A DNA stretch of 64,000 bases from Lentzea terrae (lineage in GTDB: Bacteria > Actinomycetota > Actinomycetes > Mycobacteriales > Pseudonocardiaceae): positions 63,321 through 127,320 of the forward strand of contig NZ_QFWW01000013.1 of NCBI RefSeq assembly GCF_003265345.1, in the 5' to 3' direction. Below, piece after piece: positions 39,307 through 47,195 of the stretch (position 1 is its first letter; each line of letters opens with the position of its first letter). The position numbers and the translations under genes are program-made. A model generated the notes under the pieces. The model did no database searches. It was not told the origin of the DNA and saw nothing but the letters and a program-made list of their open reading frames with translations.

Positions 39307-39384
39307 TTGTACCGAACCCCCGTTCACACCAACGAAACGACCGCCCGAAACGGGCACTTCTCCACCGCCGGTAGCATCGCCGGG

Positions 39385-40632
39385 GTGAACGATTCCCCCG
39401 CCCGCCTCCCGCTGCGCACCGCGGCCGCAGTGAAACTGGGCAACCTGAGCTCCTCGCTGTCCCAGAAGATGGGGCTCGGCGCAGGCGGCATGATCGGCGG
39501 CCGGGTGGCGCTGAAGCTCGACCCGCAGGCGCTGAACCGCTTGACGCAGGGCCGCAGGGTCGCCGTGGTGACCGGCACGAACGGCAAGACCACCAGCACG
39601 ATGATGCTCGCGAGGGCCGTCGGCGCGCTGGGTGAGGTCGCCACGAACCACAGCGGCGCCAACATGCCCGACGGTCACGTCACGGCGCTGTCGAAGCAGC
39701 CGGACGCCCCGTACGCCGTGCTGGAGTGCGACGAGGGCTACTTCCCCGCCGTCGCCGGTGCGAGCAACCCGGCCGTCGCGATGATCCTGAACCTGTCCCG
39801 CGACCAGCTGGACCGCGTCGGCGAGGTGCGCACGATCGAGCGCTCGCTGCGCGACGCCATCACCAAGCTGCAGAACTGCACGATCGTCGCCAACTGCGAC
39901 GACGTGATGGTCACGAGCGCGGCCTGGAACGCGGCCAACGTCGTCTGGGTCGCCACCGGCACCGGCTGGCACCACGACTCCGCGAGCTGCCCCCGCTGCG
40001 GCAACCCGATCCGCTGGCAGGGCGAGCACTGGCACTGCACGGGCTGCGACCTCGCCCGCCCGCACCCGAACTGGATCACCGCCGACGAAGCGATGATCAC
40101 GCCGGAACACCAGAAGATCGAGCTGCGGCTCACGTTGCCGGGCAAGTTCAACCAGGCCAACGCGGTCATGGCGGCTGCGGCCGCGCACGCGATGGGTGTG
40201 CGCACCGAGGACGCCGTCGCGAGGCTGCGCGGCGTCTCCAACGTGAGCGGCCGCTACCGCACGATCCAGCGCAACGGCCGCAGCGCGCGCCTGTTGCTCA
40301 GCAAGAACCCCGCGGGCTGGAGCGAGACCCTCACGGTCGTCAAGGAGGCCAACCACCCGGCCGTCCTGGTGATCAACGCCCAGGAGGCCGACGGCCGCGA
40401 CCTCTCGTGGCTCTGGGACGTGCCGTTCGAGCGGCTGCAGGGCCGCACGGTCATCGCGTCCGGCGAGCGCGCGACCGACCTCGCCGTGCGTCTCACGTAT
40501 GCCGAGGTCCAGCACACGATCGTGCCCGACCCGCTGAAGGCCATCGACCAGATGCCGCAGGGGGCGGTCGAGGTCATCGCCAACTACACCGCGTTCCGCG
40601 ACTTGAATGCCAGGGCTGCCGCTGATGAGTGA
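39385..40632 (+). CDS. murT: Lipid II isoglutaminyl synthase, MurT subunit
   Basis: A 415-aa Mur-ligase-like protein. The ATP site is V-V-T-G-T-N-G-K-T-T; the central domain has C-D-E-G-Y-F and N-L-S-R-D-Q-L-D-R. A Cys4 zinc ribbon is inserted (C-P-R-C ... H-C-T-G-C), and a C-terminal DUF1727 domain completes MurT. With GatD it amidates the D-iso-glutamate of lipid II stem peptides. The GatD start lies inside the MurT end (8-bp overlap), fixing the pair. I use GTG 39385: a TAGCAT box (39372-39377) ends 7 nt before it, so the mRNA is probably leaderless. Confidence 0.96.
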   Translation: MNDSPARLPLRTAAAVKLGNLSSSLSQKMGLGAGGMIGGRVALKLDPQALNRLTQGRRVAVVTGTNGKTTSTMMLARAVGALGEVATNHSGANMPDGHVTALSKQPDAPYAVLECDEGYFPAVAGASNPAVAMILNLSRDQLDRVGEVRTIERSLRDAITKLQNCTIVANCDDVMVTSAAWNAANVVWVATGTGWHHDSASCPRCGNPIRWQGEHWHCTGCDLARPHPNWITADEAMITPEHQKIELRLTLPGKFNQANAVMAAAAAHAMGVRTEDAVARLRGVSNVSGRYRTIQRNGRSARLLLSKNPAGWSETLTVVKEANHPAVLVINAQEADGRDLSWLWDVPFERLQGRTVIASGERATDLAVRLTYAEVQHTIVPDPLKAIDQMPQGAVEVIANYTAFRDLNARAAADE

Positions 40633-41332
40633 GTCGACAATCCAGATCGCGCTCGTGCTGCCGGATCTCCTCGGCACATACGGGGACTTCGGCAACGCCG
40701 TCGTCCTCGAGAAGCGCATGACGTGGCGCGGCATCAAGGCCGAGATCGTGCCGATCAACTACGGCGAGCCGGTGCCGGACTCGTGCGACATCTACGTCGT
40801 CGGTGGCGGTGAGGACACGGCGCAGACGCTGGCCGTGAAGCACCTGCGCGAGCACCCCGGCCTGCAGCGCGCCGTCACGAAGAACGCCGTGGTGCTGGGC
40901 GTGTGCGCCGGCATCCAGATCTTCGGCGAGAGCTTCACCCGTGCCGACAACGTCACGCACCCCGGCATGGGCCTGATCGACTCGACCTCGCACGCGGGTG
41001 GCAGCCGCGCGATCGGCGAGGTCATCGCGGAGCCCGCAGACGGCCTGTTCGCGGGTCCGCTGACCGGGTTCGAGAACCACCAGGGCCGCACGGTGCTGGG
41101 CCCGGCCGCGCGGCCGTTGGCGCACGTCAAGGTCGGTACGGGCAACGACGGCAGCGTCGAGGGCGCCGTCCAGGGCCGGATCGTCTGCACCTACCTGCAC
41201 GGCCCGGTGCTGCCGCGCAACCCGGCACTCGCGGACATGCTGATCGAGTGGGCCACCGGCACGAAGGTCGCGCCGCTGGACCTCCCGGCCGTCACCGCTA
41301 TGCGTGCGGAGCGGGTGCGGGCAGCTTCATAG
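40625..41332 (+). CDS. gatD: Lipid II isoglutaminyl synthase, glutaminase subunit GatD
   Basis: A 235-aa class I glutamine amidotransferase of the CobB/CobQ-like type. The nucleophile is C94 in V-L-G-V-C-A-G-I-Q, at the same number as in Staphylococcus aureus GatD; the base is H192 in Y-L-H-G-P-V-L-P-R-N-P. It supplies ammonia from glutamine to MurT for lipid II amidation, which affects cross-linking and lysozyme resistance. It overlaps murT by 8 bp. Its 3' end overlaps the convergent TetR gene by 35 bp. Confidence 0.96.
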   Translation: MSESTIQIALVLPDLLGTYGDFGNAVVLEKRMTWRGIKAEIVPINYGEPVPDSCDIYVVGGGEDTAQTLAVKHLREHPGLQRAVTKNAVVLGVCAGIQIFGESFTRADNVTHPGMGLIDSTSHAGGSRAIGEVIAEPADGLFAGPLTGFENHQGRTVLGPAARPLAHVKVGTGNDGSVEGAVQGRIVCTYLHGPVLPRNPALADMLIEWATGTKVAPLDLPAVTAMRAERVRAAS

Positions 41333-41918
41333 CGACGCCTGGCCAGATCACGGCCATGACGTAGTCGGTTGCGAGCGCGGGCCCCACCGAGGGCCTGCGC
41401 TCCATCCACACCGCCAGGCGTTCCGTCGCACCGACGACGATCTCCGCGAACGCCTCTGCCTCCAGCGGGTCGATGTCCGGCGTGAACGACGCCAGCACGG
41501 CCCCGATCATGTCCGTCTGCTGCTGACGGATGCCTTCCACCTCTTCCTGCGCCGACGGCACGGCCACGGCCGCTTCCTGCCGCAGCAGCGCCCACGACCT
41601 GCGGTGCTCGTCGATGAACTCGAAGAACGCCCTGAGCCCCAGCCGGAGGAACTCCTCGGGGCTCTGCGCGCCCGCGATCGCCGCCGCCGTCTTCTCCCGC
41701 AGCTCGGTGCGCGCACGGTGGATGCAGCCGATGAGCAGGCCTTCTTTCGAGCCGAAGTACTCGTAGAGCATCGGCTTCGAGACGCCGACGCGTTCGGCGA
41801 TCTCGTCCATCGACGTGGCCAGATACCCCTGCTCGGCGAAGATCTCCTCGGCGACGGTGAGCATCTGCGCCATGCGCTGGGCCTTGGGCATGCGGCGCCG
41901 GGGCGCAGGTGCGGTCAC
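41298..41918 (-). CDS. TetR/AcrR-family regulator of the Baeyer-Villiger cluster
   Basis: A 206-aa TetR-type repressor. The helix-turn-helix is A-E-E-I-F-A-E-Q-G-Y ... M-D-E-I-A-E-R-V-G-V-S-K-P-M-L-Y-E-Y-F. The C-terminal ligand domain begins near residue 70 and ends in an Ala/Pro-rich tail. It is divergent from the flavin monooxygenase gene, and two adjacent palindromes in the 76-bp gap (41942-41970) are probable operators. The inducer may be the ketone or alcohol processed by the cluster. That is inference from context. Confidence 0.92.
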   Translation of the reverse strand: MTAPAPRRRMPKAQRMAQMLTVAEEIFAEQGYLATSMDEIAERVGVSKPMLYEYFGSKEGLLIGCIHRARTELREKTAAAIAGAQSPEEFLRLGLRAFFEFIDEHRRSWALLRQEAAVAVPSAQEEVEGIRQQQTDMIGAVLASFTPDIDPLEAEAFAEIVVGATERLAVWMERRPSVGPALATDYVMAVIWPGVAMKLPAPAPHA

Positions 41919-41941
41919 GAACGGAGTCTACCGCTCGTAAC

Positions 41942-41970
41942 TTACTTCGAGTAACCTACTGCGAAGTAGG
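41942..41970 (+). promoter_or_regulatory. Paired palindromic operators between TetR and monooxygenase genes
   Basis: TTACTTCGAGTAA (41942-41954) and CCTACTGCGAAGTAGG (41955-41970) are adjacent palindromes with the shared core TACT-nnn(n)-AGTA. Two tandem copies of one site between divergent genes is the typical layout for a TetR dimer pair. Confidence 0.7.
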
Positions 41971-41994
41971 CACGCCGAGCGGAGGGACGTCCCC

Positions 41995-43467
41995 ATGCAT
42001 CGAGAGACGAAAGTGCTCGTCATCGGCACCGGCTTCTCCGGCTTGGGCATGGCCATCGAGCTGAAGCGCCGCGGTGAGCACGACTTCGTGGTCCTCGAGA
42101 AGGCGGGCGACCTCGGTGGCACGTGGCGGGACAACTCGTACCCCGGCTGCGCGTGTGACGTGCCCTCGCACATGTACTCGTTCTCGTTCGAGCTGAACCC
42201 GAAGTGGTCGCGCATGTTCGCCCAGCAGGGCGAGATCTGGGACTACCTGCGGCGGGTCGCCGACAAGTACCGGCTGCGGCCGCACATCCGGTTCAACACC
42301 AAGGTCTCCGGCGCGCAGTGGGACGACGAGACCAAGCGCTGGAACGTGACGACCGAGCAGGGCGACACGTACACGGCACAGGCTCTGGTCGCCGGCGTCG
42401 GCGCGTTGCACATCCCCAACATCCCCGAGCTGCCGGGCATCGAGAACTTCGCCGGCAAGTCGTTCCACAGCGCCCAGTGGGACCACGACTACGACCTGAG
42501 CGGCAAGCGCGTCGCCGTCGTCGGCACCGGCGCGTCCGCGATCCAGTTCGTACCGAAGATCGCTTCCCAGGTCGGGTCGATGAAGATCTTCCAGCGGACG
42601 CCGCCGTGGATCATGCCCAAGGCCGACCGCGAGATCACCGGCCGGGAGCAGAAGCTGTTCCGCGCCTTGCCCTTCACGCAGCGGCTGTACCGGAACTTCG
42701 TCTACTGGGTCCGCGAGTCGTCCGCGCTGGGGTTCGCGGTCAACCCGAAGATCATGCAGTTCGCCCAGGGAATCGCGTTGCGGCACATGAAGAAGCAGGT
42801 GCCGGACCCGTCGTTGCGGCGCAAGCTGAAGCCCGACTACACGATGGGCTGCAAGCGGGTGCTCATCTCCAACGACTACTACCCCGCGCTCGGCTACCCG
42901 ACCGTCGACCTCGTGACGGACAAGATCACCGAGGTGCGTGAGAACTCCGTTGTGGACAGTGCGGGCGTCGAACACGAGGTCGACGTCATCATCTACGGCA
43001 CCGGTTTCCACGTCGTCGACTCGTTCGACTACCTGGACATCCAGGGCAAGGGCGGCGTCGACCTCGCGAAGCAGTGGCGTGAGAAGGGAATCGAGACCTA
43101 CTACGGCATCACGGTCTCGGGCTTCCCCAACCTGTTCTTCCTGCTGGGCCCCAACACCGGGCTCGGCCACAACTCGGTCGTGTTCATGATCGAGTCGCAG
43201 ATCCGGTACATCTCGCAGTGCCTCCAGCTCCTCGACGAACACCGCGCAGCGGAGCTGGACGTGCGACCGGAGGCCCAGCACGAGTTCAACCGCGAGATCC
43301 AGGGCAAGCTCACCAAGGGCGTGTGGACCCGGGGTGGTTGCCAGAGCTGGTACCTCGACGCGCAGGGCGTGAACCGCACCGTGTGGCCTGGCTTCACCTG
43401 GCGGTACTGGATGCGGACCAAGCGCGTGCGCGCCGAGGACTATGTGCTCACTACGGCTTCACGATGA
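41995..43467 (+). CDS. Flavin-containing Baeyer-Villiger-type monooxygenase
   Basis: A 490-aa flavoprotein with FAD-binding G-T-G-F-S-G-L-G (residues 11-18), NADPH-binding V-G-T-G-A-S-A, and the BVMO fingerprint F-A-G-K-S-F-H-S-A-Q-W-D between them. The N-terminal G-G-T-W-R-D-N-S-Y-P-G also follows BVMOs. It should insert oxygen next to a ketone carbonyl to give an ester or lactone using NADPH and O2. Neighbours encode an alcohol dehydrogenase (convergent, 17-bp overlap) and a carboxylesterase, the enzymes expected before and after this step. Confidence 0.94.
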   Translation: MHRETKVLVIGTGFSGLGMAIELKRRGEHDFVVLEKAGDLGGTWRDNSYPGCACDVPSHMYSFSFELNPKWSRMFAQQGEIWDYLRRVADKYRLRPHIRFNTKVSGAQWDDETKRWNVTTEQGDTYTAQALVAGVGALHIPNIPELPGIENFAGKSFHSAQWDHDYDLSGKRVAVVGTGASAIQFVPKIASQVGSMKIFQRTPPWIMPKADREITGREQKLFRALPFTQRLYRNFVYWVRESSALGFAVNPKIMQFAQGIALRHMKKQVPDPSLRRKLKPDYTMGCKRVLISNDYYPALGYPTVDLVTDKITEVRENSVVDSAGVEHEVDVIIYGTGFHVVDSFDYLDIQGKGGVDLAKQWREKGIETYYGITVSGFPNLFFLLGPNTGLGHNSVVFMIESQIRYISQCLQLLDEHRAAELDVRPEAQHEFNREIQGKLTKGVWTRGGCQSWYLDAQGVNRTVWPGFTWRYWMRTKRVRAEDYVLTTASR

Positions 43468-44485
43468 CTTTCAGGGCGGTCCGCTCGTCCATCGCCTGGT
43501 AGCCCTGGGCGACGTCGTCGAGCGAGACCGTCCGGTCGAACACGGGACCGGGGTCGATCCGCCCGGCGAGCACGTCGGCCAGCAGCTCCGGCAGGTACGC
43601 GCGCACGGGCGCGACACCACCGCCGATGTTGATGTTGCGCCCGAACAGCTTGCCCAGCGGCAGCCCCGGCATCTCGTGCGGCACGCCGACGTACCCGATC
43701 GTGCCGCCGTCGCGCACGATGCCCATCGCGGTCCCCCACGACTGCTCGGTGCCGACGCACTCCAGCACGGCCGACGCGCCGAGGCCGCCGGTCATCTCCT
43801 TGATGCGCTCGATCGCGGCGTCACCGCGCTCGGAAACCTGGTCCGTGGCACCGAACAGCTTGGCGATCTTGGCGCGGTCCTCGTGCCGGCCCATCGCGAT
43901 GATCCGCTCGGCACCCAGCCGCTTGGCCGCGAGCACCCCGCACAGCCCGACCGCGCCGTCACCGACGACCGCGACGGTGCTGCCGGGCCCGACGCCGGCG
44001 CCGATGGCCGCGTGGTGCCCGGTGCCCATGACGTCGGAGAGGCTCAGGAACGCGGGGAGGAGGTCGGGCGACGCGTCCGCGGGGACCCTGACCAGCGTGC
44101 CGTCGGCGAGCGGCACCCGCACGGCCTCGCCCTGGCCGCCGTCGCTGCCCTTCGAGCCCCAGAAGCCACCGGAGCGGCACGAGGTCTGCAGTCCGGCCAC
44201 GCAGTACGCGCAGGTGCCGTCGCTCCACACGAACGGCGCGATCACGCGGTCGCCGACGTGGACGGTCCTGACCTCGCTGCCGACCTCTTCGACGATGCCG
44301 AGGAACTCGTGCCCGATGCGCTGCCCGCCCGCACGCTTGGCGACACCGCGGTACGCCCACAGGTCGCTGCCGCAGATGCAGGCCAGCTCGACCCGGACGA
44401 CGACGTCGGTCGCGTCCTCGACGGCCGCGTCCGGCACCTCCTCGACGCGGATGTCACGGGTGCCGTAGATCGTCGTAGCCCGCAC
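43451..44485 (-). CDS. Zinc-dependent alcohol dehydrogenase (MDR superfamily)
   Basis: A 344-aa medium-chain dehydrogenase. Catalytic zinc ligands are in A-C-I-C-G-S-D and G-H-E-F-L-G. The structural-zinc loop reads D-G-T-C-A-Y-C-V-A-G-L-Q-T-S-C, with Asp where the first of four cysteines usually stands. The coenzyme fold is V-A-V-V-G-D-G-A-V-G-L. It probably oxidises a secondary alcohol to a ketone with NAD(P)+. It overlaps the monooxygenase gene tail-to-tail. The start is GTG with a good GAGGAGG site. Confidence 0.94.
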   Translation of the reverse strand: MRATTIYGTRDIRVEEVPDAAVEDATDVVVRVELACICGSDLWAYRGVAKRAGGQRIGHEFLGIVEEVGSEVRTVHVGDRVIAPFVWSDGTCAYCVAGLQTSCRSGGFWGSKGSDGGQGEAVRVPLADGTLVRVPADASPDLLPAFLSLSDVMGTGHHAAIGAGVGPGSTVAVVGDGAVGLCGVLAAKRLGAERIIAMGRHEDRAKIAKLFGATDQVSERGDAAIERIKEMTGGLGASAVLECVGTEQSWGTAMGIVRDGGTIGYVGVPHEMPGLPLGKLFGRNINIGGGVAPVRAYLPELLADVLAGRIDPGPVFDRTVSLDDVAQGYQAMDERTALKVIVKP

Positions 44486-44593
44486 CGGGCGCCTCCTCTG
44501 CCTCGTTGCTCAACCGTTACATGGTGCTCCTGTGTGCCCGCTCCCGCCGAATCGAGACGCTGTGGAATTGGTTACGCGCTTACGATCGGGTTC

Positions 44594-45721
44594 GTGCTGA
44601 TCACCACGCGCGGTGTCCGCTATGCGAAGGCGTCCCGGTTCGCCGAGCCCGTGCCGTGCGCCTGGGACGGCGTGCTCGGCACCACCGAGCGCGGGCCCGC
44701 CTGCCCGCAGCCGCCGTCCGCGCTGGTGCACGTGGTCGGCAACTCGGTCGAGGGCCTGACCTTCGACGAGAACTGCCAGGTGCTGTCGGTCACCGCTCCC
44801 GCCGACGCCTCCGGGCTGCCGGTGCTGGTCTGGTTCCACGGCGGCGCCTACGTGACCGGCAGCGGCGAGTCTCGGAAGTACGACGCCGCTCTGCTGGCCT
44901 CGCTGGGCGTTGTGGTGGTGAGCGTCAGCTACCGGCTCGGCGTTTTCGGTTATCTGACCGGCAATCTGGGCCTGCTCGACCAGCTCGTCGCGCTGCGGTG
45001 GGTGCGCGACAACATCGCGGCGTTCGGCGGCGATCCGGCGAACGTGACGGCGTTCGGCCAGTCGGCGGGCGCGGACTCCGTGTACGCGCTGATGCTCACG
45101 GACACCGAAGGCCTGTTCCACCGCGCGATCATGCAAAGTCCGCCGCTGGGCGCCCGCAGCCCGGAACGTCCGGAGATGACCGCGGCCCTGCGCGAGTTCG
45201 TGTCGGTCGACGAGTCCACGTCCGTGGAAGACGTGCTGGAGGTGCAGAAGGACGCGATGTCGATGGCCGCCGCGCGCTTCATGCCCTCTGGCGGCATGCC
45301 GTTCGCGCCTGAGCTGGGCTCCGTCGACCTCGCCGCGGCGGCGGGCCGATTCGAGCTCCTCATCGGACACACGGCCGACGACGGCAGCCCGTACGTCGCA
45401 GACCAGCCGGAAGCCTGGGGCGTCGTGACAGAGCTCGTGTTCGCCGGCCCCGCGCGTCAGCTCGCCACGGACTGGACGACGGCGGGCGGTCAGGCGGCCA
45501 CCTACAACTTCAAATGGCGGCCAGCCGGCGCTCCGCTCGGGGCGTGCCACTGCGTGGAGCTGCCGTTCCTGTTCGATCCGGACGGATGGAAGGGCGCAGG
45601 CATGCTCGCGGGGCAGGAGCCGGATCCGGCGTTGGCGCGGACCGTGCGGGAGATCTGGGCCGGGTTCGCGCGAAACGGAATGGACGCGCTGCCGTCGCGC
45701 TCGCTTGAATTCGGCGAATGA
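44594..45721 (+). CDS. Carboxylesterase, type B-like
   Basis: A 375-aa esterase, shorter than the ~500 aa of classic type B enzymes. Family features are the oxyanion H-G-G-A-Y, V-S-V-S-Y-R-L-G-V-F-G-Y, nucleophile S157 in G-Q-S-A-G, and a late His in A-C-H-C-V-E-L-P-F-L-F. It would hydrolyse the ester made by the neighbouring Baeyer-Villiger enzyme. I use GTG 44594: a TACGAT box (44581-44586) ends 7 nt before it, giving a leaderless mRNA; the open frame upstream overlaps the dehydrogenase. The stop overlaps the next start (ATGA). Confidence 0.92.
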   Translation: MLITTRGVRYAKASRFAEPVPCAWDGVLGTTERGPACPQPPSALVHVVGNSVEGLTFDENCQVLSVTAPADASGLPVLVWFHGGAYVTGSGESRKYDAALLASLGVVVVSVSYRLGVFGYLTGNLGLLDQLVALRWVRDNIAAFGGDPANVTAFGQSAGADSVYALMLTDTEGLFHRAIMQSPPLGARSPERPEMTAALREFVSVDESTSVEDVLEVQKDAMSMAAARFMPSGGMPFAPELGSVDLAAAAGRFELLIGHTADDGSPYVADQPEAWGVVTELVFAGPARQLATDWTTAGGQAATYNFKWRPAGAPLGACHCVELPFLFDPDGWKGAGMLAGQEPDPALARTVREIWAGFARNGMDALPSRSLEFGE

Positions 45722-46461
45722 CCGACCGCGAGCGTTTGCGCACCACGTTCGGAGAGGACGCGGCCCGCTACCACCGAGCCCGTCCCTCCTACCCCGCGGA
45801 GCTGTTCGCCGAGCTCAGCGGCCAACGCATCCTGGAGATCGGCCCAGGCACGGGCCAGGCCACGCTGCCGTTGACGCACATCGGTCACGTGACCGCCGTC
45901 GAACTGAGCCCGGAACTGGCCGCCGTTGCGCAAAAGCACGCGCCGGACGCCGAACTGATCGTCGCGAACTTCGACGAGTGGCCACTGCCCGAACCGTTCG
46001 ACCTCGTGGTCTCCGCGACGGCGTTCCACTGGCTCGATCCGCACACCCGCACGGCGAAGTGCGCGGCGGCCTTGAAACCTGGTGGCGCGCTGGCCGTCAT
46101 CTCCACGCACCACGTCGCCGGTGGCACGGAACAGTTCTTCGTGGACGTCCAGGAGTGCTACGAGCGTTGGGATCCCGCCACACCACCGAACCTCAGGCAG
46201 TCCAAGGCGGACGACATCCCGCGCGAGTTCGACGAAAGCCCCGAGTTCGAGCAACCCGAGTTCCACCGGTACGAGTGGGAGCAGGCCTACGACACCGAGG
46301 CGTACGCAGACCTGCTCCTCACGTACTCGAACCACATCGCACTACCGACCCGCGAAGAACTCATCGCGGACATCCGGCAGCTGATCGACACGCGCTACGG
46401 CGGCCGGGTCACCAAGCGGTACCTGACCCAGCTCGCCGTTGCCCGTCTCAGGAGCGCTTAG
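45718..46461 (+). CDS. Class I SAM-dependent methyltransferase
   Basis: A 247-aa methyltransferase with motif I I-L-E-I-G-P-G-T-G-Q-A-T (residues ~37-48), A-V-E-L-S-P-E-L as motif II and F-D-L-V-V-S-A-T-A-F-H-W-L around motif IV. The W-L-D-P signature is that of the UbiE/BioC-like group. The substrate is not evident. It is translationally coupled to the carboxylesterase (ATGA, 45718-45721), but its role in that pathway is unclear. Its end overlaps the convergent surface-protein gene by 14 bp. Confidence 0.92.
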   Translation: MTDRERLRTTFGEDAARYHRARPSYPAELFAELSGQRILEIGPGTGQATLPLTHIGHVTAVELSPELAAVAQKHAPDAELIVANFDEWPLPEPFDLVVSATAFHWLDPHTRTAKCAAALKPGGALAVISTHHVAGGTEQFFVDVQECYERWDPATPPNLRQSKADDIPREFDESPEFEQPEFHRYEWEQAYDTEAYADLLLTYSNHIALPTREELIADIRQLIDTRYGGRVTKRYLTQLAVARLRSA

Positions 46462-47128
46462 TCCGCCGCGCCATCAGCACGACCGCGCCGCCCGCGCCGA
46501 CGAGGGCGAGGCCACCGAGGCCGACCGGCAGCACGTCGAAGCCGGTGAACGCCAGCTCGTCCGCCTGAGCAGCAGTGGCGACCTGAGGCGCCGGAGCCTG
46601 CGGTGCAGGAGCCTGCGGCGCGCCTCCACCAGGCGGCGGCGGAGGCGTCTCCGTCTTGGTCGACGGCGGCGGGGTGGACGGCGGCGTGGACGGAGGCGTC
46701 TCGTTCGGCTTGCAGCCCGTGTGCGCCGGGTTCGTGCGGCCCACGCCGTGGTTGGCGTCGCACTCGTAGCCCTTGTTCGCGTCCGAGCCACCCGGCAGCT
46801 GGCCCGGCGGGTTCTTGTTGTCCGCCTTGCCCACGCAGCCCGCGCACGGCTTTCCGACGGCCTCGCCGCCGCCGTTGCCGTTCAACGACGGCGAGCCATC
46901 GCGCGTCGAGTCGTACGGGCCGTGGACGTTCGCGCCGTTGCCGCTGAAGTCCGCATTGGACGGCGGCTGCGGTGCCGAAGTGTCCTGGGTGGACTGTCCC
47001 GGTGGGACCTGGGGGTTGTTCGTGATCCCGTTCCCCTTGCCGTTGCCGGGCTCGGCGAGCCCCAGACCGGGGGCCAGCACCAGCGCCGCGGCAGCGGCGA
47101 AGGCAGGGAGAAGCCGAGTTGCTTTCAT
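46448..47128 (-). CDS. LAXTG-type cell-wall-anchored surface protein
   Basis: A 226-aa secreted protein. A signal peptide (to about residue 25) is followed by an Asn/Gly/Pro-rich domain with four cysteines (C-A-G-C, Y-E-C-D and T-G-C), then a Pro/Thr spacer. The sorting signal is L-A-F-T-G, a hydrophobic span, and a basic tail R-R-T-K-R-S. L-A-x-T-G is the substrate pattern of class E sortases. No sortase gene is in the window. The function is unknown; the conserved-looking Cys core suggests a small disulfide-bonded domain. A TATATT box ends 6 nt before the ATG (leaderless). Confidence 0.88.
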   Translation of the reverse strand: MKATRLLPAFAAAAALVLAPGLGLAEPGNGKGNGITNNPQVPPGQSTQDTSAPQPPSNADFSGNGANVHGPYDSTRDGSPSLNGNGGGEAVGKPCAGCVGKADNKNPPGQLPGGSDANKGYECDANHGVGRTNPAHTGCKPNETPPSTPPSTPPPSTKTETPPPPPGGGAPQAPAPQAPAPQVATAAQADELAFTGFDVLPVGLGGLALVGAGGAVVLMARRTKRS

Positions 47129-47195
47129 AGCTTGAATATAGAACGGCCTGTGAGCTGCGTAACACCGCTACCCACAGACCGCTCGAAAAAACACG

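Noticed and set aside
43442-44593. Long in-frame extension upstream of the carboxylesterase
   Set aside because: It is antisense to the alcohol dehydrogenase. The esterase domain and a -10 box fix the start at 44594.
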